Assembly: GCA_023227945.1 (NCBI GenBank)
Contig: JALOCC010000004.1
Span: 13,959 to 77,958, forward strand
Length of the DNA: 64,000 bases
Source: Candidatus Omnitrophota bacterium
Lineage (GTDB): Bacteria > Omnitrophota > Gorgyraeia > Duberdicusellales > 4484-171
Reading direction: 5' to 3'
Below are positions 26,832-35,054 of the stretch, one piece after another (the stretch's first letter is position 1; every line of letters begins with the position of its first letter). The position numbers and the translations under genes were made by a program. Below the pieces are notes generated by a model, which saw only the letters and a list, made by a program, of their open reading frames with translations, was not told the DNA's origin and did not search any database.

Positions 26832-26955
26832 ATTTATTTTTACTTTTTTTCAAATTGAAAACATTGCGTTTTTTGGCTTTTGGATGATGCCTTGGTTTAT
26901 TTTTAGAATTGTATTATGGAATATAAAAGAAGAGAGAGGCTAGTTTTTACGGTAA

Positions 26956-27015
26956 GATTTTCAGGAATTTGCGTTTGCCGAGTTTAAGGACAATACCCTG
27001 GGGAGGGATTTTTAG
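26956..27015 (-). pseudogene. Displaced 3' end of tyrS
   Basis: These 60 bp match the last 20 shared codons of tyrS (28661-28720) at 56 of 60 positions, and all four differences are synonymous third-position changes. The encoded stretch is LKIPPQGIVLKLGKRKFLKI, followed by Leu-Pro-stop here and Val-Val-stop in tyrS. There is no upstream tyrS sequence. It looks like a former gene end separated from tyrS by the Fic gene segment. Confidence 0.85.
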
Positions 27016-27077
27016 GAATCGAAGATAATGAAAGATAAATAATGCCTATCAGCAATTTCTTAAATTAATTGTTAAAA

Positions 27078-28412
27078 TCATTTGAACAACTCTTTTATTT
27101 TTTCTGTTCCGTAATAGTATACGTTTCTTTTTACTTGCTTGGCGACGATAAAACCTAAGGTTTCAAGTTCTTTCAAATCTCTAAAGGCTGTTATCCTTGA
27201 AATTTGATAAATATTCATATGCATTTTGATGCTAGTATATTCATCCTGATTATTACAATAATACTGCATAAGCTGCACTTGCCTATCATTTAATTGATAT
27301 TTTGTTTTGGCGATTTTTCGCATTTGTTTATTTTCTGAAGATTTTTCCTGCAGATATATATTAAAATCTTTTATGGCTAATTTAATTTTTCTAATATTAT
27401 AATCTACAAAATAAGTCAAATCTAAATCATCTTGCTCACTATAAATATAAGCATTACCATACTGAGCAGGAGACCGGCGTATAATTTTTGAAATAGGCAA
27501 ATAAGCAAAAGCCCAATAATTCTTCTTTAATAAATACCAATAAAATAGTAATCTCGCCAATCGTCCATTACCATTTGTAAATGGATGCAGATAGCCCATC
27601 CAAAAATGAAGCATTATAGCTTTTATAACCGGGTGCAAAAATGATTCTCCTAATTTATCATTTGCAAATACTACTAATCTCTCTATCTCTTGTTTGACAA
27701 AATCTGAGTTTGGGGGCTCAAAATAAATAAATTTTTCTTCCCCATCTGAAACTACTATATTATCATTATCATTTCTAAATCGCCTTTGTTCTCCGGCCGG
27801 TATAGTATTTTTAACAATCATTGAATGAAGTTCAAAAATAGTATCTAAATCTATTTCTTGATTCTTGTATTGTTGTTCAATAGCTAACATACTTTTATAA
27901 TTATTCAGAACCATATGTTCTGCTTCAGTTTTTGGTTTACGTCCCTCATGCAAAAATTGTTTTGCTAATTTTCGGGTAGTATGGGCTCCCTCTAATTGCG
28001 AAGAAGCTATGGCTTCCTCCACTATCCCTCTTGAAATAAATTTAAATTTATTTTTATCATCAATATCTTTGGCTGAAGCAAATAGGCGGCCACCGGTATT
28101 TAAATCTACCTCATGAAAAAATTGTTCTAAGCCGGGCAAATTCAACCAAGTAAAATATTCACCATTCTCGTTTTTAATAACACTTTTCTGAGACTGTATT
28201 TTCCGCATAAATTTAACCAATGCCCATAGCTCTTCTTGAGAAAAATTAGCCGATAATTTTAAATATTTAAACCTACTCCAAGCAAGATATACAGGACAGG
28301 AAGCTTTAAAGCTTATCTTTACGATATCTTCCTCTTTAAGTATACGGGAAACAATCTCGTTTGTATTTATTCCTGATAAATCTGGTTTCTCTATTCTATA
28401 TATTTGGGACAT
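27078..28412 (-). CDS. Fic-domain AMP transferase with N-terminal inhibitory motif
   Basis: 444 residues: Fic_N-like region, inhibitory motif SSQLEG (Ser137, Glu141, Gly142), Fic catalytic motif HPFTNGNGRLAR (276-287), and a C-terminal winged-helix domain (about 365-444, TKYQLNDRQVQLMQYY; SRITAFRDLKELETLG). Fic enzymes transfer AMP to protein hydroxyls; the N-terminal inhibitory helix places this one in class II. The winged helix may bind the tandem TATCAT repeats upstream and control its own synthesis. It sits between tyrS and a displaced tyrS end, a sign of insertion. Confidence 0.9.
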   Translation of the reverse strand: MSQIYRIEKPDLSGINTNEIVSRILKEEDIVKISFKASCPVYLAWSRFKYLKLSANFSQEELWALVKFMRKIQSQKSVIKNENGEYFTWLNLPGLEQFFHEVDLNTGGRLFASAKDIDDKNKFKFISRGIVEEAIASSQLEGAHTTRKLAKQFLHEGRKPKTEAEHMVLNNYKSMLAIEQQYKNQEIDLDTIFELHSMIVKNTIPAGEQRRFRNDNDNIVVSDGEEKFIYFEPPNSDFVKQEIERLVVFANDKLGESFLHPVIKAIMLHFWMGYLHPFTNGNGRLARLLFYWYLLKKNYWAFAYLPISKIIRRSPAQYGNAYIYSEQDDLDLTYFVDYNIRKIKLAIKDFNIYLQEKSSENKQMRKIAKTKYQLNDRQVQLMQYYCNNQDEYTSIKMHMNIYQISRITAFRDLKELETLGFIVAKQVKRNVYYYGTEKIKELFK

Positions 28413-28439
28413 AGCTAAATGAGTTTGTTATCTTACATA

Positions 28440-28586
28440 TATCATTGATACATATATGATACATATATGATACATGTTTTTATATTATTGTCAAGACGTA
28501 TATCATTGATACATATATGATACATATATGATACCTGTCTTTATATTATTGTCAAGACATATATCATTGATACATATATGATATAA
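28440..28586. repeat. Tandem 61-bp operator-promoter repeat upstream of fic
   Basis: Two full 61-bp units (28440-28500, 28501-28561) and one partial unit. Each has TATCATTGATA followed by ATACATATATG words, then TTTATATTATTGTCAAGAC. On the minus strand each full unit carries TTGACA and TATCAT 16 bp apart (28494/28467 and 28555/28528), so two promoters overlap the operator words. Confidence 0.85.
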
Positions 28587-28651
28587 TGACTTCGCTTCGC
28601 GGGCTAAAACGGGTATAATCAGTCTGATAATTACAATACTTAGCGCAAACG

Positions 28652-29848
28652 TCAAACTACGATTTTCAGGAATTTGCGCTTGCCGAGTTTAAGGACTATG
28701 CCTTGGGGAGGGATTTTTAGAGTTTGTTCTTTTACGGTTGCAGCTTTAGATGAGTCAGCGAATACCTGTGAAATTCCGCCCTGCGTAAGCAGGCGGCGGG
28801 CTTCATTTTTGGAAGAAACTATTTTTTCGCTAAAAAGCACTTCTATTAAATCTACACTTTCCTTGCCGGCACGGTATATCGGCATATTCTGGGGTAATTC
28901 TTTTTGGGAAAATACTTTTTCAAATTCTTCTTTTTCTTTTTTACCGGCTTCCTTAGAGTAGTAAAAAGAAACTATCTCCTCGGCAAGCATAAGCTTTGCT
29001 TCTTTAGGATGCATCTTCTTTATTTTTTCAACCGGTATATCCGTAAGTAATCTGAAATATTCGAACATTACTTCGTCAGAAATACTCATAAGTTTTCCAA
29101 ACATACTCTTTGGCTCTTCAGTTATCCCTATATAATTACCTAAAGACTTTGACATTTTGCTTTTGCCGTCTAACCCAACCAAAAGCGGCATTGTAACGAT
29201 TACCTGCGAAGGCTTTCCGTAAACTTCCTGCAGGTGCCTACCGACAATTAAATTAAATTTCTGGTCTGTTCCGCCAAACTCTATATCAGAATCCATCATT
29301 ACCGAATCGTAGCCCTGAATTAAAGGATAAACCATTTCGACTATTGTTAATGGCCGGTTTTCCTTCATACGCAGGCTAAAATCATCTCTCTCAAGCATTC
29401 TTGCAACTGTATAGGAAGAAAGCAAAGAAAGGAATTTTGATATATCCATTGTTTTATACCAGGTGCTGTTAAAAATTATTTTTGTTTTTTGTTTATCGAG
29501 AATTTTGAAGGCTTGCTCGGTGTAGGTTGAAGCATTATCTTTGATTTCACTATCGCTTAGGACAGGCCGCAGAATGCTTCTTCCGGAAGGGTCACCGATT
29601 TTGGCGGTAAAATCTCCGATAATTAAATTAACGAAGTGGCCAAGTTCCTGGAGTTTACGCAGTTTGCGAAGTAAAACGGTGTGCCCCAGGTGGATGTCTC
29701 TTGCGGTTGGGTCAAAACCGATTTTTAATTTAAGGGGTTTGTGCTCTGCTTGCGACTTCTCAAGCTTAGTAGTGAGCTCGCTTATCGAGATTACATCAAC
29801 GGCATTCTCTTTTATACAATCGAGATGGCGTTCGATTTCTTTCTTCAC
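28652..29848 (-). CDS. tyrS: Tyrosyl-tRNA synthetase
   Basis: 398 residues charging tRNA-Tyr in the cytosol. The class I signature is HLGH (53-56), the second is KMSKS (231-235), and a C-terminal S4 RNA-binding domain (about 335-398) carries EARRLLTQGGI. The tyrosine pocket GYDSVMMDSDIEFGGTDQKFN fits the bacterial clade. The likely start is GTG 29848 with an AGGGAG site. Its last 20 codons have a near-copy downstream of the Fic gene, so the present 3' end may have come with the inserted segment. Confidence 0.95.
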   Translation of the reverse strand: MKKEIERHLDCIKENAVDVISISELTTKLEKSQAEHKPLKLKIGFDPTARDIHLGHTVLLRKLRKLQELGHFVNLIIGDFTAKIGDPSGRSILRPVLSDSEIKDNASTYTEQAFKILDKQKTKIIFNSTWYKTMDISKFLSLLSSYTVARMLERDDFSLRMKENRPLTIVEMVYPLIQGYDSVMMDSDIEFGGTDQKFNLIVGRHLQEVYGKPSQVIVTMPLLVGLDGKSKMSKSLGNYIGITEEPKSMFGKLMSISDEVMFEYFRLLTDIPVEKIKKMHPKEAKLMLAEEIVSFYYSKEAGKKEKEEFEKVFSQKELPQNMPIYRAGKESVDLIEVLFSEKIVSSKNEARRLLTQGGISQVFADSSKAATVKEQTLKIPPQGIVLKLGKRKFLKIVV

Positions 29849-29869
29849 TGGGGAATACTCCCTTCAATT

Positions 29870-30008
29870 TATGTTACGAAGGTTACGTTAATTCTTCCAC
29901 CTTCGACGGAAGAATTAAGTTACGGGAAGTTACGAAAGTTACCATTAAAACATTCGTTTTATAATAACATTCGTAACCTGCTTAACCTTCGTAACTTTCG
30001 TAACCTTA
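29870..30008. repeat. Intergenic palindromic repeat, GTTACGAAGGTTACG family
   Basis: TTACGAAGGTTACGTTAATTC on the left faces TTCGTAACTTTCGTAACC on the right, with a TTCTTCCACC/GGAAGAATTAAG pair inside. It lies between rpsA and tyrS. Confidence 0.8.
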
Positions 30009-31565
30009 ATAATTAGCCGGGGCATCTATCCTTGCTGAAAGGCCTATTTTTGCAGAGCCTGGGTCAATTTTTATAATCTTTACTTTAAGCTTATCCGCTG
30101 GTTTTAGTTTTTCCATAATTTCTTTATCGATTTCTCCGGAAAAAACTAAACCTTCAAGCTCTTCTTCAAGCTTTACAAACACGCCGAAGTTCGTAACCTT
30201 TACAACTTCACCATCTAAGATTGTGTCTATCGGATATTTTGCCTGTATCGCATCCCATGGGTCGGCTGTTAACTGCTTCATTCCTAAAATTATTTTCCTG
30301 CTGGTTTTGTCTATGCCTAAAACCTTAAAACTTAAATTTGCGCCTCTTTTAAGAACTTCCTGGGCGCGGGTCACGCGTTTGGTCCAGGAGATATCTTCAT
30401 TATAGACTACTCCTTCAAGGCCGTTTTCAAGCTCAGCATAAGCACAGCCGTCGCCGTAACCGGTTACTTTTCCTTTTACCTCTGAATCCATGGTTATCAG
30501 GTTTTCTACATCTTCCCATGGGTCGCGTTCTAAGTGTTTTATGCTTAGGGAGATTTTCCTTTCGTTAGGCTCTATGCTGATGACTTTTGCTTCGATAGCG
30601 TCACCTACCGCAAACATTTCATAAAGGTTAAGGAATTTCTTAGTCCAGGAAATTTCGCTTACATGAACAAGGCCTTCGATTCCTTTTTCAAGCTCAACAA
30701 ATATACCGTAATTCTGAATGTTTGTGATTCTACCCTTTATGGTGGTACCTGATGGGTATTTTTGTTCTATTTCTTTCCAGGGGTCAGGAGTTGTTTGTTT
30801 AAGGCCGAGAGAGATTTTTCCTTTTTCTTTATCGAAATTAAGAATCATTATCTGGATTTCATCTCCCACTGCAACTATTTCGGAAGGATGGCTGATTTTT
30901 TTCCAACTCATATCCGCGATATGAAGCAAGCCATCTAAACCGCCCAAATCTATAAACGCTCCGAAATTGGTAACGCTTTTTACCCTGCCCTTTAGGGTTT
31001 TACCTATCTCTATCTCTTCCCATATCTTTTTACGGGACATTTCTTTTTCCATTCTTACGGCATCTTTGCGTGAAAGAATGAAATTTTCTTTATTCCTGGT
31101 CATCTTTACTATCTGTAAGAAGCACTTTTTTGCAGCTTGCGGCTCTTCACCGGAGTGCCGGTAACCAGAAAGGCTTTGCGGCAAGAATCCTTCAACACCA
31201 AAAACCTCTACAATATAACCACCCTTTACTTTACGTAGTATCGAGCCTTCAACTAAATCGCCTTCTTTGTGCTCGTTTATCAACGTATACCAGCCTTTTG
31301 ATTCTCTGGCACGCTTAAAAGAAAGGATTACCTTTCCTTCATCGTTTTCAACGTTTTCCACGTACACGTCAACTTCCTTTAAATTCTCAATGTCCACACC
31401 TGCGAACTCATCGCGCGGTATCATACCTTCCGATTTGTAACCCACATCCACTATAACTTCTTTTTGGGTTACGCTGACAATTTTGCCTTTTACGATTTCT
31501 CCTTCCTTCAATTCCTTGATTGAAGCGTAATAGGCATTTTCCAATTCTGATGATACTTTTTCCAT
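30006..31565 (-). CDS. rpsA: Ribosomal protein S1
   Basis: 519 residues with six S1 RNA-binding repeats. The clearest ones begin GKTLKGRVKSVTNFGAFIDL, GTTIKGRITNIQNYGIFVEL and DTILDGEVVKVTNFGVFVKL, with DPWKEIEQKYP-type linkers. S1 helps mRNA bind the 30S subunit. A GGAGG site precedes ATG 31565, a structured leader lies at 31623-31680 and a good promoter at 31686-31714. Confidence 0.95.
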   Translation of the reverse strand: MEKVSSELENAYYASIKELKEGEIVKGKIVSVTQKEVIVDVGYKSEGMIPRDEFAGVDIENLKEVDVYVENVENDEGKVILSFKRARESKGWYTLINEHKEGDLVEGSILRKVKGGYIVEVFGVEGFLPQSLSGYRHSGEEPQAAKKCFLQIVKMTRNKENFILSRKDAVRMEKEMSRKKIWEEIEIGKTLKGRVKSVTNFGAFIDLGGLDGLLHIADMSWKKISHPSEIVAVGDEIQIMILNFDKEKGKISLGLKQTTPDPWKEIEQKYPSGTTIKGRITNIQNYGIFVELEKGIEGLVHVSEISWTKKFLNLYEMFAVGDAIEAKVISIEPNERKISLSIKHLERDPWEDVENLITMDSEVKGKVTGYGDGCAYAELENGLEGVVYNEDISWTKRVTRAQEVLKRGANLSFKVLGIDKTSRKIILGMKQLTADPWDAIQAKYPIDTILDGEVVKVTNFGVFVKLEEELEGLVFSGEIDKEIMEKLKPADKLKVKIIKIDPGSAKIGLSARIDAPANY

Positions 31566-31622
31566 TAGCTTTAAACCTCCAATTTATCCCAGGTTAACCC
31601 AGAATTAAATATCTAATTTTTT

Positions 31623-31680
31623 CCCTGAAGTTGCCTTGCTAGATATGCGATATCTGATAACAATCAAGGCGTTTACAGGG
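31623..31680 (-). promoter_or_regulatory. Structured leader of rpsA
   Basis: On the minus strand three nested stems can form: CCCTG/CAGGG, GCCTTG/CAAGGC and AGATAT/ATATCT, in one arm of 58 nt between the promoter and the S1 start. Ribosomal protein leaders often bind their own product, so autoregulation by S1 is plausible but unproven. Confidence 0.55.
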
Positions 31681-31685
31681 CAACA

Positions 31686-31714
31686 ATTATCTCTTAAAGA
31701 ATTATTTTTGTCAA
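31686..31714 (-). promoter_or_regulatory. Sigma70-type promoter of rpsA
   Basis: Minus strand TTGACA (31714-31709), 17-bp spacer, GATAAT (31691-31686). It lies directly downstream of a GCTGATAGC repeat that separates it from plsC. Confidence 0.7.
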
Positions 31715-31717
31715 TAA

Positions 31718-31786
31718 CTATCAGCTTTCAGCGTTCAGGCATCAGCTGTCAGCTGCTGAAGACTGAAAGCTGATGGCTGATGGCTA
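31718..31786. repeat. Intergenic palindromic repeat, AGCTGATAGCTGAAAG family (copy 1)
   Basis: ACTATCAGCTTTCAGCG and GAAAGCTGATGGCTGATGGC are inverted around CAGCTGTCAGCTGCTG. Other copies are at 33760, 36467 and 50383. Confidence 0.85.
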
Positions 31787-31788
31787 TT

Positions 31789-32358
31789 TTAAAGGCTTTT
31801 TATGGTTTCGACGACCTTTGCCGTCACCTGGTGGCGGGTATTCTGGCCTTCTAAGCCCTCTACTTTGGCAAAAATGACCTTTATTTTACCGAATCTTAAG
31901 AACTTAGCGCCTTTGGGAAGAACTTTGTCCGTTCCGTAAACTTTAGCCGCAATCACCGGCGCTTGGGAATTTTTGTAAAGAAAACCTACGCCTTCCTTAA
32001 AAGAATCATAATTAGTTGCGCGTGTGCCCTGCGGGAAAATCAGCAAAGGCCTATCTTCCAGTATTTTTAAGCTCAAGCGTAAAACATGTAAATCCGCCTG
32101 CCCTCTTTTAATGGGTATTACATTTATTTTTTTAAGAAATGCTGCAAATAATTTATTTTGGAATAATTCTTCCTTGGCAAGATAATTTAATTGCCTTGGG
32201 CAGACCATGCCGACAATTTCCGGGTCAAGGTAGCTTATGTGGTTTGATGCCAAAATAAAAGGCCCGGCTTTCGGAAATACGTCTTTTCCTTTTACCTCTA
32301 TTTTACAGAACAAACTTACAATCAGGAAACAAAGCCCCTTACAGATTTCATAAGTCAT
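31789..32358 (-). CDS. plsC: 1-acyl-sn-glycerol-3-phosphate acyltransferase
   Basis: 189 residues of the PlsC family: catalytic NHISYLD (His40, Asp45) and FPQGTR (108-113), plus INVIPIKRG. It adds the second acyl chain in phosphatidic acid synthesis at the inner membrane. The start overlaps the phosphohexomutase gene by 11 bp. Many bacteria have cmk-plsC-rpsA; here a phosphohexomutase replaces cmk. Confidence 0.9.
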   Translation of the reverse strand: MTYEICKGLCFLIVSLFCKIEVKGKDVFPKAGPFILASNHISYLDPEIVGMVCPRQLNYLAKEELFQNKLFAAFLKKINVIPIKRGQADLHVLRLSLKILEDRPLLIFPQGTRATNYDSFKEGVGFLYKNSQAPVIAAKVYGTDKVLPKGAKFLRFGKIKVIFAKVEGLEGQNTRHQVTAKVVETIKSL

Positions 32359-33739
32359 AGATCATTTTCTTGCCTAGAGAAAGCAACCTGTCTGCTTCTT
32401 GTTTAGATTTGCTTTCAGCATATACTCTGACAATCGGCTCTGTTCCTGACTGGCGAAACATAAGCCAGTTATCTTTTGTAATCAGCTTAATACCGTCTAA
32501 CCTATTTATCCTTTCTATCTTTTTTCCGAAAAGTGAAGTAGGCAATTTTAAGCCGTTTACACTTTTTTTAAGGCTTTTTACGGGAATTGCCGTCCTGCTG
32601 TAAAACCATCTTCCGTAAGTTTTATACAAACCAGCTAAGAGTTTATCGTAACTCTTTTTTTCGATGGCCATCATTTCAAGCAATAAAAGCGCCGCGGCAG
32701 AACCATCTCTTTCGGGAATGTAGCCTTTAAAACCTATACCGCCGGCTTCTTCTCCGCCGATTGAAATAAGATTTTCCTTAAACAAGCTTGAAATATATTT
32801 AAAACCGACCGGCGTTTCGTAGCAAGCTACCCCAAGCGACATAGCTACATCGTCTATGATATTGCTTCCAACCACGGTTTTGCCGATACCGCCTTGTTCA
32901 TTTCTGTTTTTAGCCATATGGATACTTAAAAGCGGGAGTATCACCTGCGCGTTTACGTAATTTCCCTGGCTGTCAAAGGTTGCAATCCTGTCTGCATCTC
33001 CGTCAAGCACGACACCTAAATCATATTCACCTGACTTCATCCTTTTTTCCATTTCTCTTAAGTTTTCCTCAATCGGCTCAGGATGAAATCCGCCAAACGA
33101 AGGGTTAAATTCATTGTGCAGATAATTTACCTTTATGTTGCATTTACCCAGAACATGCTCGATGAAATTATCTCCCGCGCCATACATCACATCGACTAAA
33201 ATATTAAGTTTCAATTTACGAATTTTGGGAAGGCTCACGAATTTTTTCAGAAAATCGATATAAGCACAAGTTAAATCCTTCATTTCCAAAAGCTTTTTGG
33301 CTTTTGCGGATTCCAGCTCAAGCGACTTAGGTTTTGTTTTATAAAGAAGGCTTTCGACACGATCGGTAATCGTCTTATCCGCTGCTGCGCCGTCTTTAGT
33401 CTTGATTTTAAGGCCGTTAAACTCAGCGCCGTTATGAGAAGCTGTAATCATCACGCCTAAATCGTATTTGCCGGCTAAAGCATGCAGGCTTACTGCGGGA
33501 GTAGGAACCGCGCGATTGGACAAAACTGCTTTTATTTTGTTTGCCGCAAGAACCAAAGCAACGGTTTTGGCAAACTCAGCTGACAAGAATCTGCAATCAT
33601 AACCAATTATCACCTTCTTATTGCCTTTACCCTGTTTATGCAGATAATCGGCAATTGCCTGGGAAACTATCCGGACATTATCAAAAGTAAAATTATCAGC
33701 AATTACACCGCGCCAGCCGTCTGTACCGAATTTAATCAT
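32348..33739 (-). CDS. Phosphoglucomutase/phosphomannomutase family enzyme
   Basis: 463 residues of the alpha-D-phosphohexomutase family: phosphoserine loop TASHNGAEFNG (Ser101), metal loop DGDADR (246-251), sugar loop GGEEAGG and phosphate-binding RQSGTEP. It interconverts sugar 1- and 6-phosphates; the exact sugar cannot be told from the sequence. GlmM usually has a SASHNP type loop, so phosphogluco/mannomutase is the better guess. Cotranscribed with plsC. Confidence 0.88.
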   Translation of the reverse strand: MIKFGTDGWRGVIADNFTFDNVRIVSQAIADYLHKQGKGNKKVIIGYDCRFLSAEFAKTVALVLAANKIKAVLSNRAVPTPAVSLHALAGKYDLGVMITASHNGAEFNGLKIKTKDGAAADKTITDRVESLLYKTKPKSLELESAKAKKLLEMKDLTCAYIDFLKKFVSLPKIRKLKLNILVDVMYGAGDNFIEHVLGKCNIKVNYLHNEFNPSFGGFHPEPIEENLREMEKRMKSGEYDLGVVLDGDADRIATFDSQGNYVNAQVILPLLSIHMAKNRNEQGGIGKTVVGSNIIDDVAMSLGVACYETPVGFKYISSLFKENLISIGGEEAGGIGFKGYIPERDGSAAALLLLEMMAIEKKSYDKLLAGLYKTYGRWFYSRTAIPVKSLKKSVNGLKLPTSLFGKKIERINRLDGIKLITKDNWLMFRQSGTEPIVRVYAESKSKQEADRLLSLGKKMIYDL

Positions 33740-33759
33740 TTGGTTAACTCCTTTCTAAA

Positions 33760-33812
33760 AGCTGTCAGCTCTCAGTCGTCAGTCCTCAGCTGAAAGCTGA
33801 TGGCTGAAAGCT
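33760..33812. repeat. Intergenic palindromic repeat, AGCTGATAGCTGAAAG family (copy 2)
   Basis: AAGCTGTCAGCTCTCAG and CTGAAAGCTGATGGCTGAAAG lie between nadD and the phosphohexomutase gene; the right arm touches the nadD stop codon region. Confidence 0.85.
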
Positions 33813-34373
33813 TTATTTATATAATTTATGCTTTTCTATGTACCCCGCCACGCTATCAGTAACAAGGTATTTTACAGAAAATCCTTTTTTTATCAACCCT
33901 CTTATGTAAGAAGAAGAAATTCCCATCTGCACAATCTGCGCGATTATGAATCTGTTTTTTGTTTCCAAGGGATATGCCCGGCGCTTGGCAACGACAATTT
34001 TTACTGCTTTTTTTAAGCTTTCAAAATATTTCCAGGTAGGAAAATCATTAGCCAGGTCGGAACCAACTATAAGGATAAATTGCGCGCGTTTAAATTTATT
34101 TTTAAGCTCGCGTACAGTATCTATCGTGTAAGAAACGCCGCCGCGTTTTATTTCTAAATCAAGCGCCTCAAAACGGCTGTCTCCTTTTACCGCAAGCTTA
34201 ACCATATTAAGCCTGTCGCGGCCTTTTACATTGTGGCTTTCTTTGTGCGGCGGGATATTGGTAGGAATAAAAAAAATCTTATCCAGAGAAAGCTTTTGCG
34301 CTACTTCCTGAGCAAGTATTAAATGTCCGACGTGCGGCGGGTTAAACGTTCCGCCTAAAATTCCTATTTTCAT
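33813..34373 (-). CDS. nadD: Nicotinate-nucleotide adenylyltransferase
   Basis: 186 residues: GGTFNPPHVGH (7-17) nucleotide-binding signature, KRGGVSYTIDT, ISSSYIRGLI near the C-terminus. It makes nicotinate adenine dinucleotide in NAD synthesis. The first 40 bp of the gene are repeated exactly at 35073-35112, upstream of an inserted nucleotidyltransferase gene. nadD therefore starts from the second copy and may have lost its original promoter. Confidence 0.93.
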   Translation of the reverse strand: MKIGILGGTFNPPHVGHLILAQEVAQKLSLDKIFFIPTNIPPHKESHNVKGRDRLNMVKLAVKGDSRFEALDLEIKRGGVSYTIDTVRELKNKFKRAQFILIVGSDLANDFPTWKYFESLKKAVKIVVAKRRAYPLETKNRFIIAQIVQMGISSSYIRGLIKKGFSVKYLVTDSVAGYIEKHKLYK

Positions 34374-34508
34374 ATTTTCATTTCGCGTTCGACAAACTGC
34401 CGGTGAATCTTTTTTTTATGATTGATAAATTTATTAAAAAATATAACAAAACGTAAATATGTTTCTATGCGTTTTTTTTCGCTAACAGTATTCGGTATAA
34501 TTTTATGT
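34374..34508. other. AT-rich gap between nadD and the inserted nucleotidyltransferase gene
   Basis: About 135 bp of AT-rich sequence follow the nucleotidyltransferase stop. It provides the new upstream region of nadD. I see no repeat, hairpin or clear promoter here. Confidence 0.4.
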
Positions 34509-35054
34509 TTATTTACCATAATTATTTTTCAATTCTTCATATAATGTAGCTAAATTAAATAAAGCAAAATGTTTTTTTATGATTTCCCAATCCAACTCAC
34601 TTAAGTTTGCCGTTATCAAACTTTTAATGTCCTCTAATTCGAAAACTTTGCGTTCCGGGCGATTTACAAATGCCTGTACTTTTAAACCAATTATGTCCTC
34701 CGGCAAAAGCACTTTTATGGCTATGGTTTTTTCGAATAAATTTTTCTCAACTGCTCTTTTTAGCATTTCTAAAGAAGGTTTCCTAAACGCATACAAAAAA
34801 TCAATACTGCCGAATATCGCAGCAGGGTGCTCAAATTGTATAACATTTTCTGATTCATAAATAATATCATACATATTCTGTTTCATCATTTTCTTAAGAA
34901 ATGTATTGTATTTCTTGTCGATAAGAAAGTCTAAATCATTAGTAGCCCTGACTACTCCATACACACCCAGGGCGAACCCGCCAATAAGTGCATAATCTAT
35001 CTTGTTTTTTTCAAATATATCTATCAATTTTTTTAATACTGTTTTAAAATCCAT
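34509..35054 (-). CDS. Nucleotidyltransferase-fold protein (AbiEii/MNT-like), inserted before nadD
   Basis: 181 residues: IDYALIGGFALGVYGVVRATNDLDFLI is the GG-x-A ... R-T-x-D-x-D pattern of the polymerase-beta nucleotidyltransferase superfamily, close to the uncharacterised AbiEii/DUF6036-like group. Such proteins are often toxin-antitoxin or defence components, but no partner gene is present. The start ATG 35054 overlaps the stop of a 22-codon nadD fragment and has a GGAAGAAAG site, so it may be translated by coupling to that fragment. Confidence 0.8.
   Translation of the reverse strand: MDFKTVLKKLIDIFEKNKIDYALIGGFALGVYGVVRATNDLDFLIDKKYNTFLKKMMKQNMYDIIYESENVIQFEHPAAIFGSIDFLYAFRKPSLEMLKRAVEKNLFEKTIAIKVLLPEDIIGLKVQAFVNRPERKVFELEDIKSLITANLSELDWEIIKKHFALFNLATLYEELKNNYGK

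Larger units (their letters stand above)
26705..27077. other. Intergenic region between Fic and SpvB genes
   Basis: From the SpvB gene outward: the CCGCAAA hairpin, a sigma70-type promoter (26803-26831), about 100 bp resembling the region upstream of the gspE promoter, the displaced tyrS 3' end (26956-27015), then the tail of the Fic gene. No further gene is visible. Confidence 0.7.

Noticed and set aside
28440-28586. Tandem repeats upstream of fic as a CRISPR array
   Set aside because: The 61-bp units abut with no unique spacers, and no cas genes are present; promoter hexamers and operator words explain them better.
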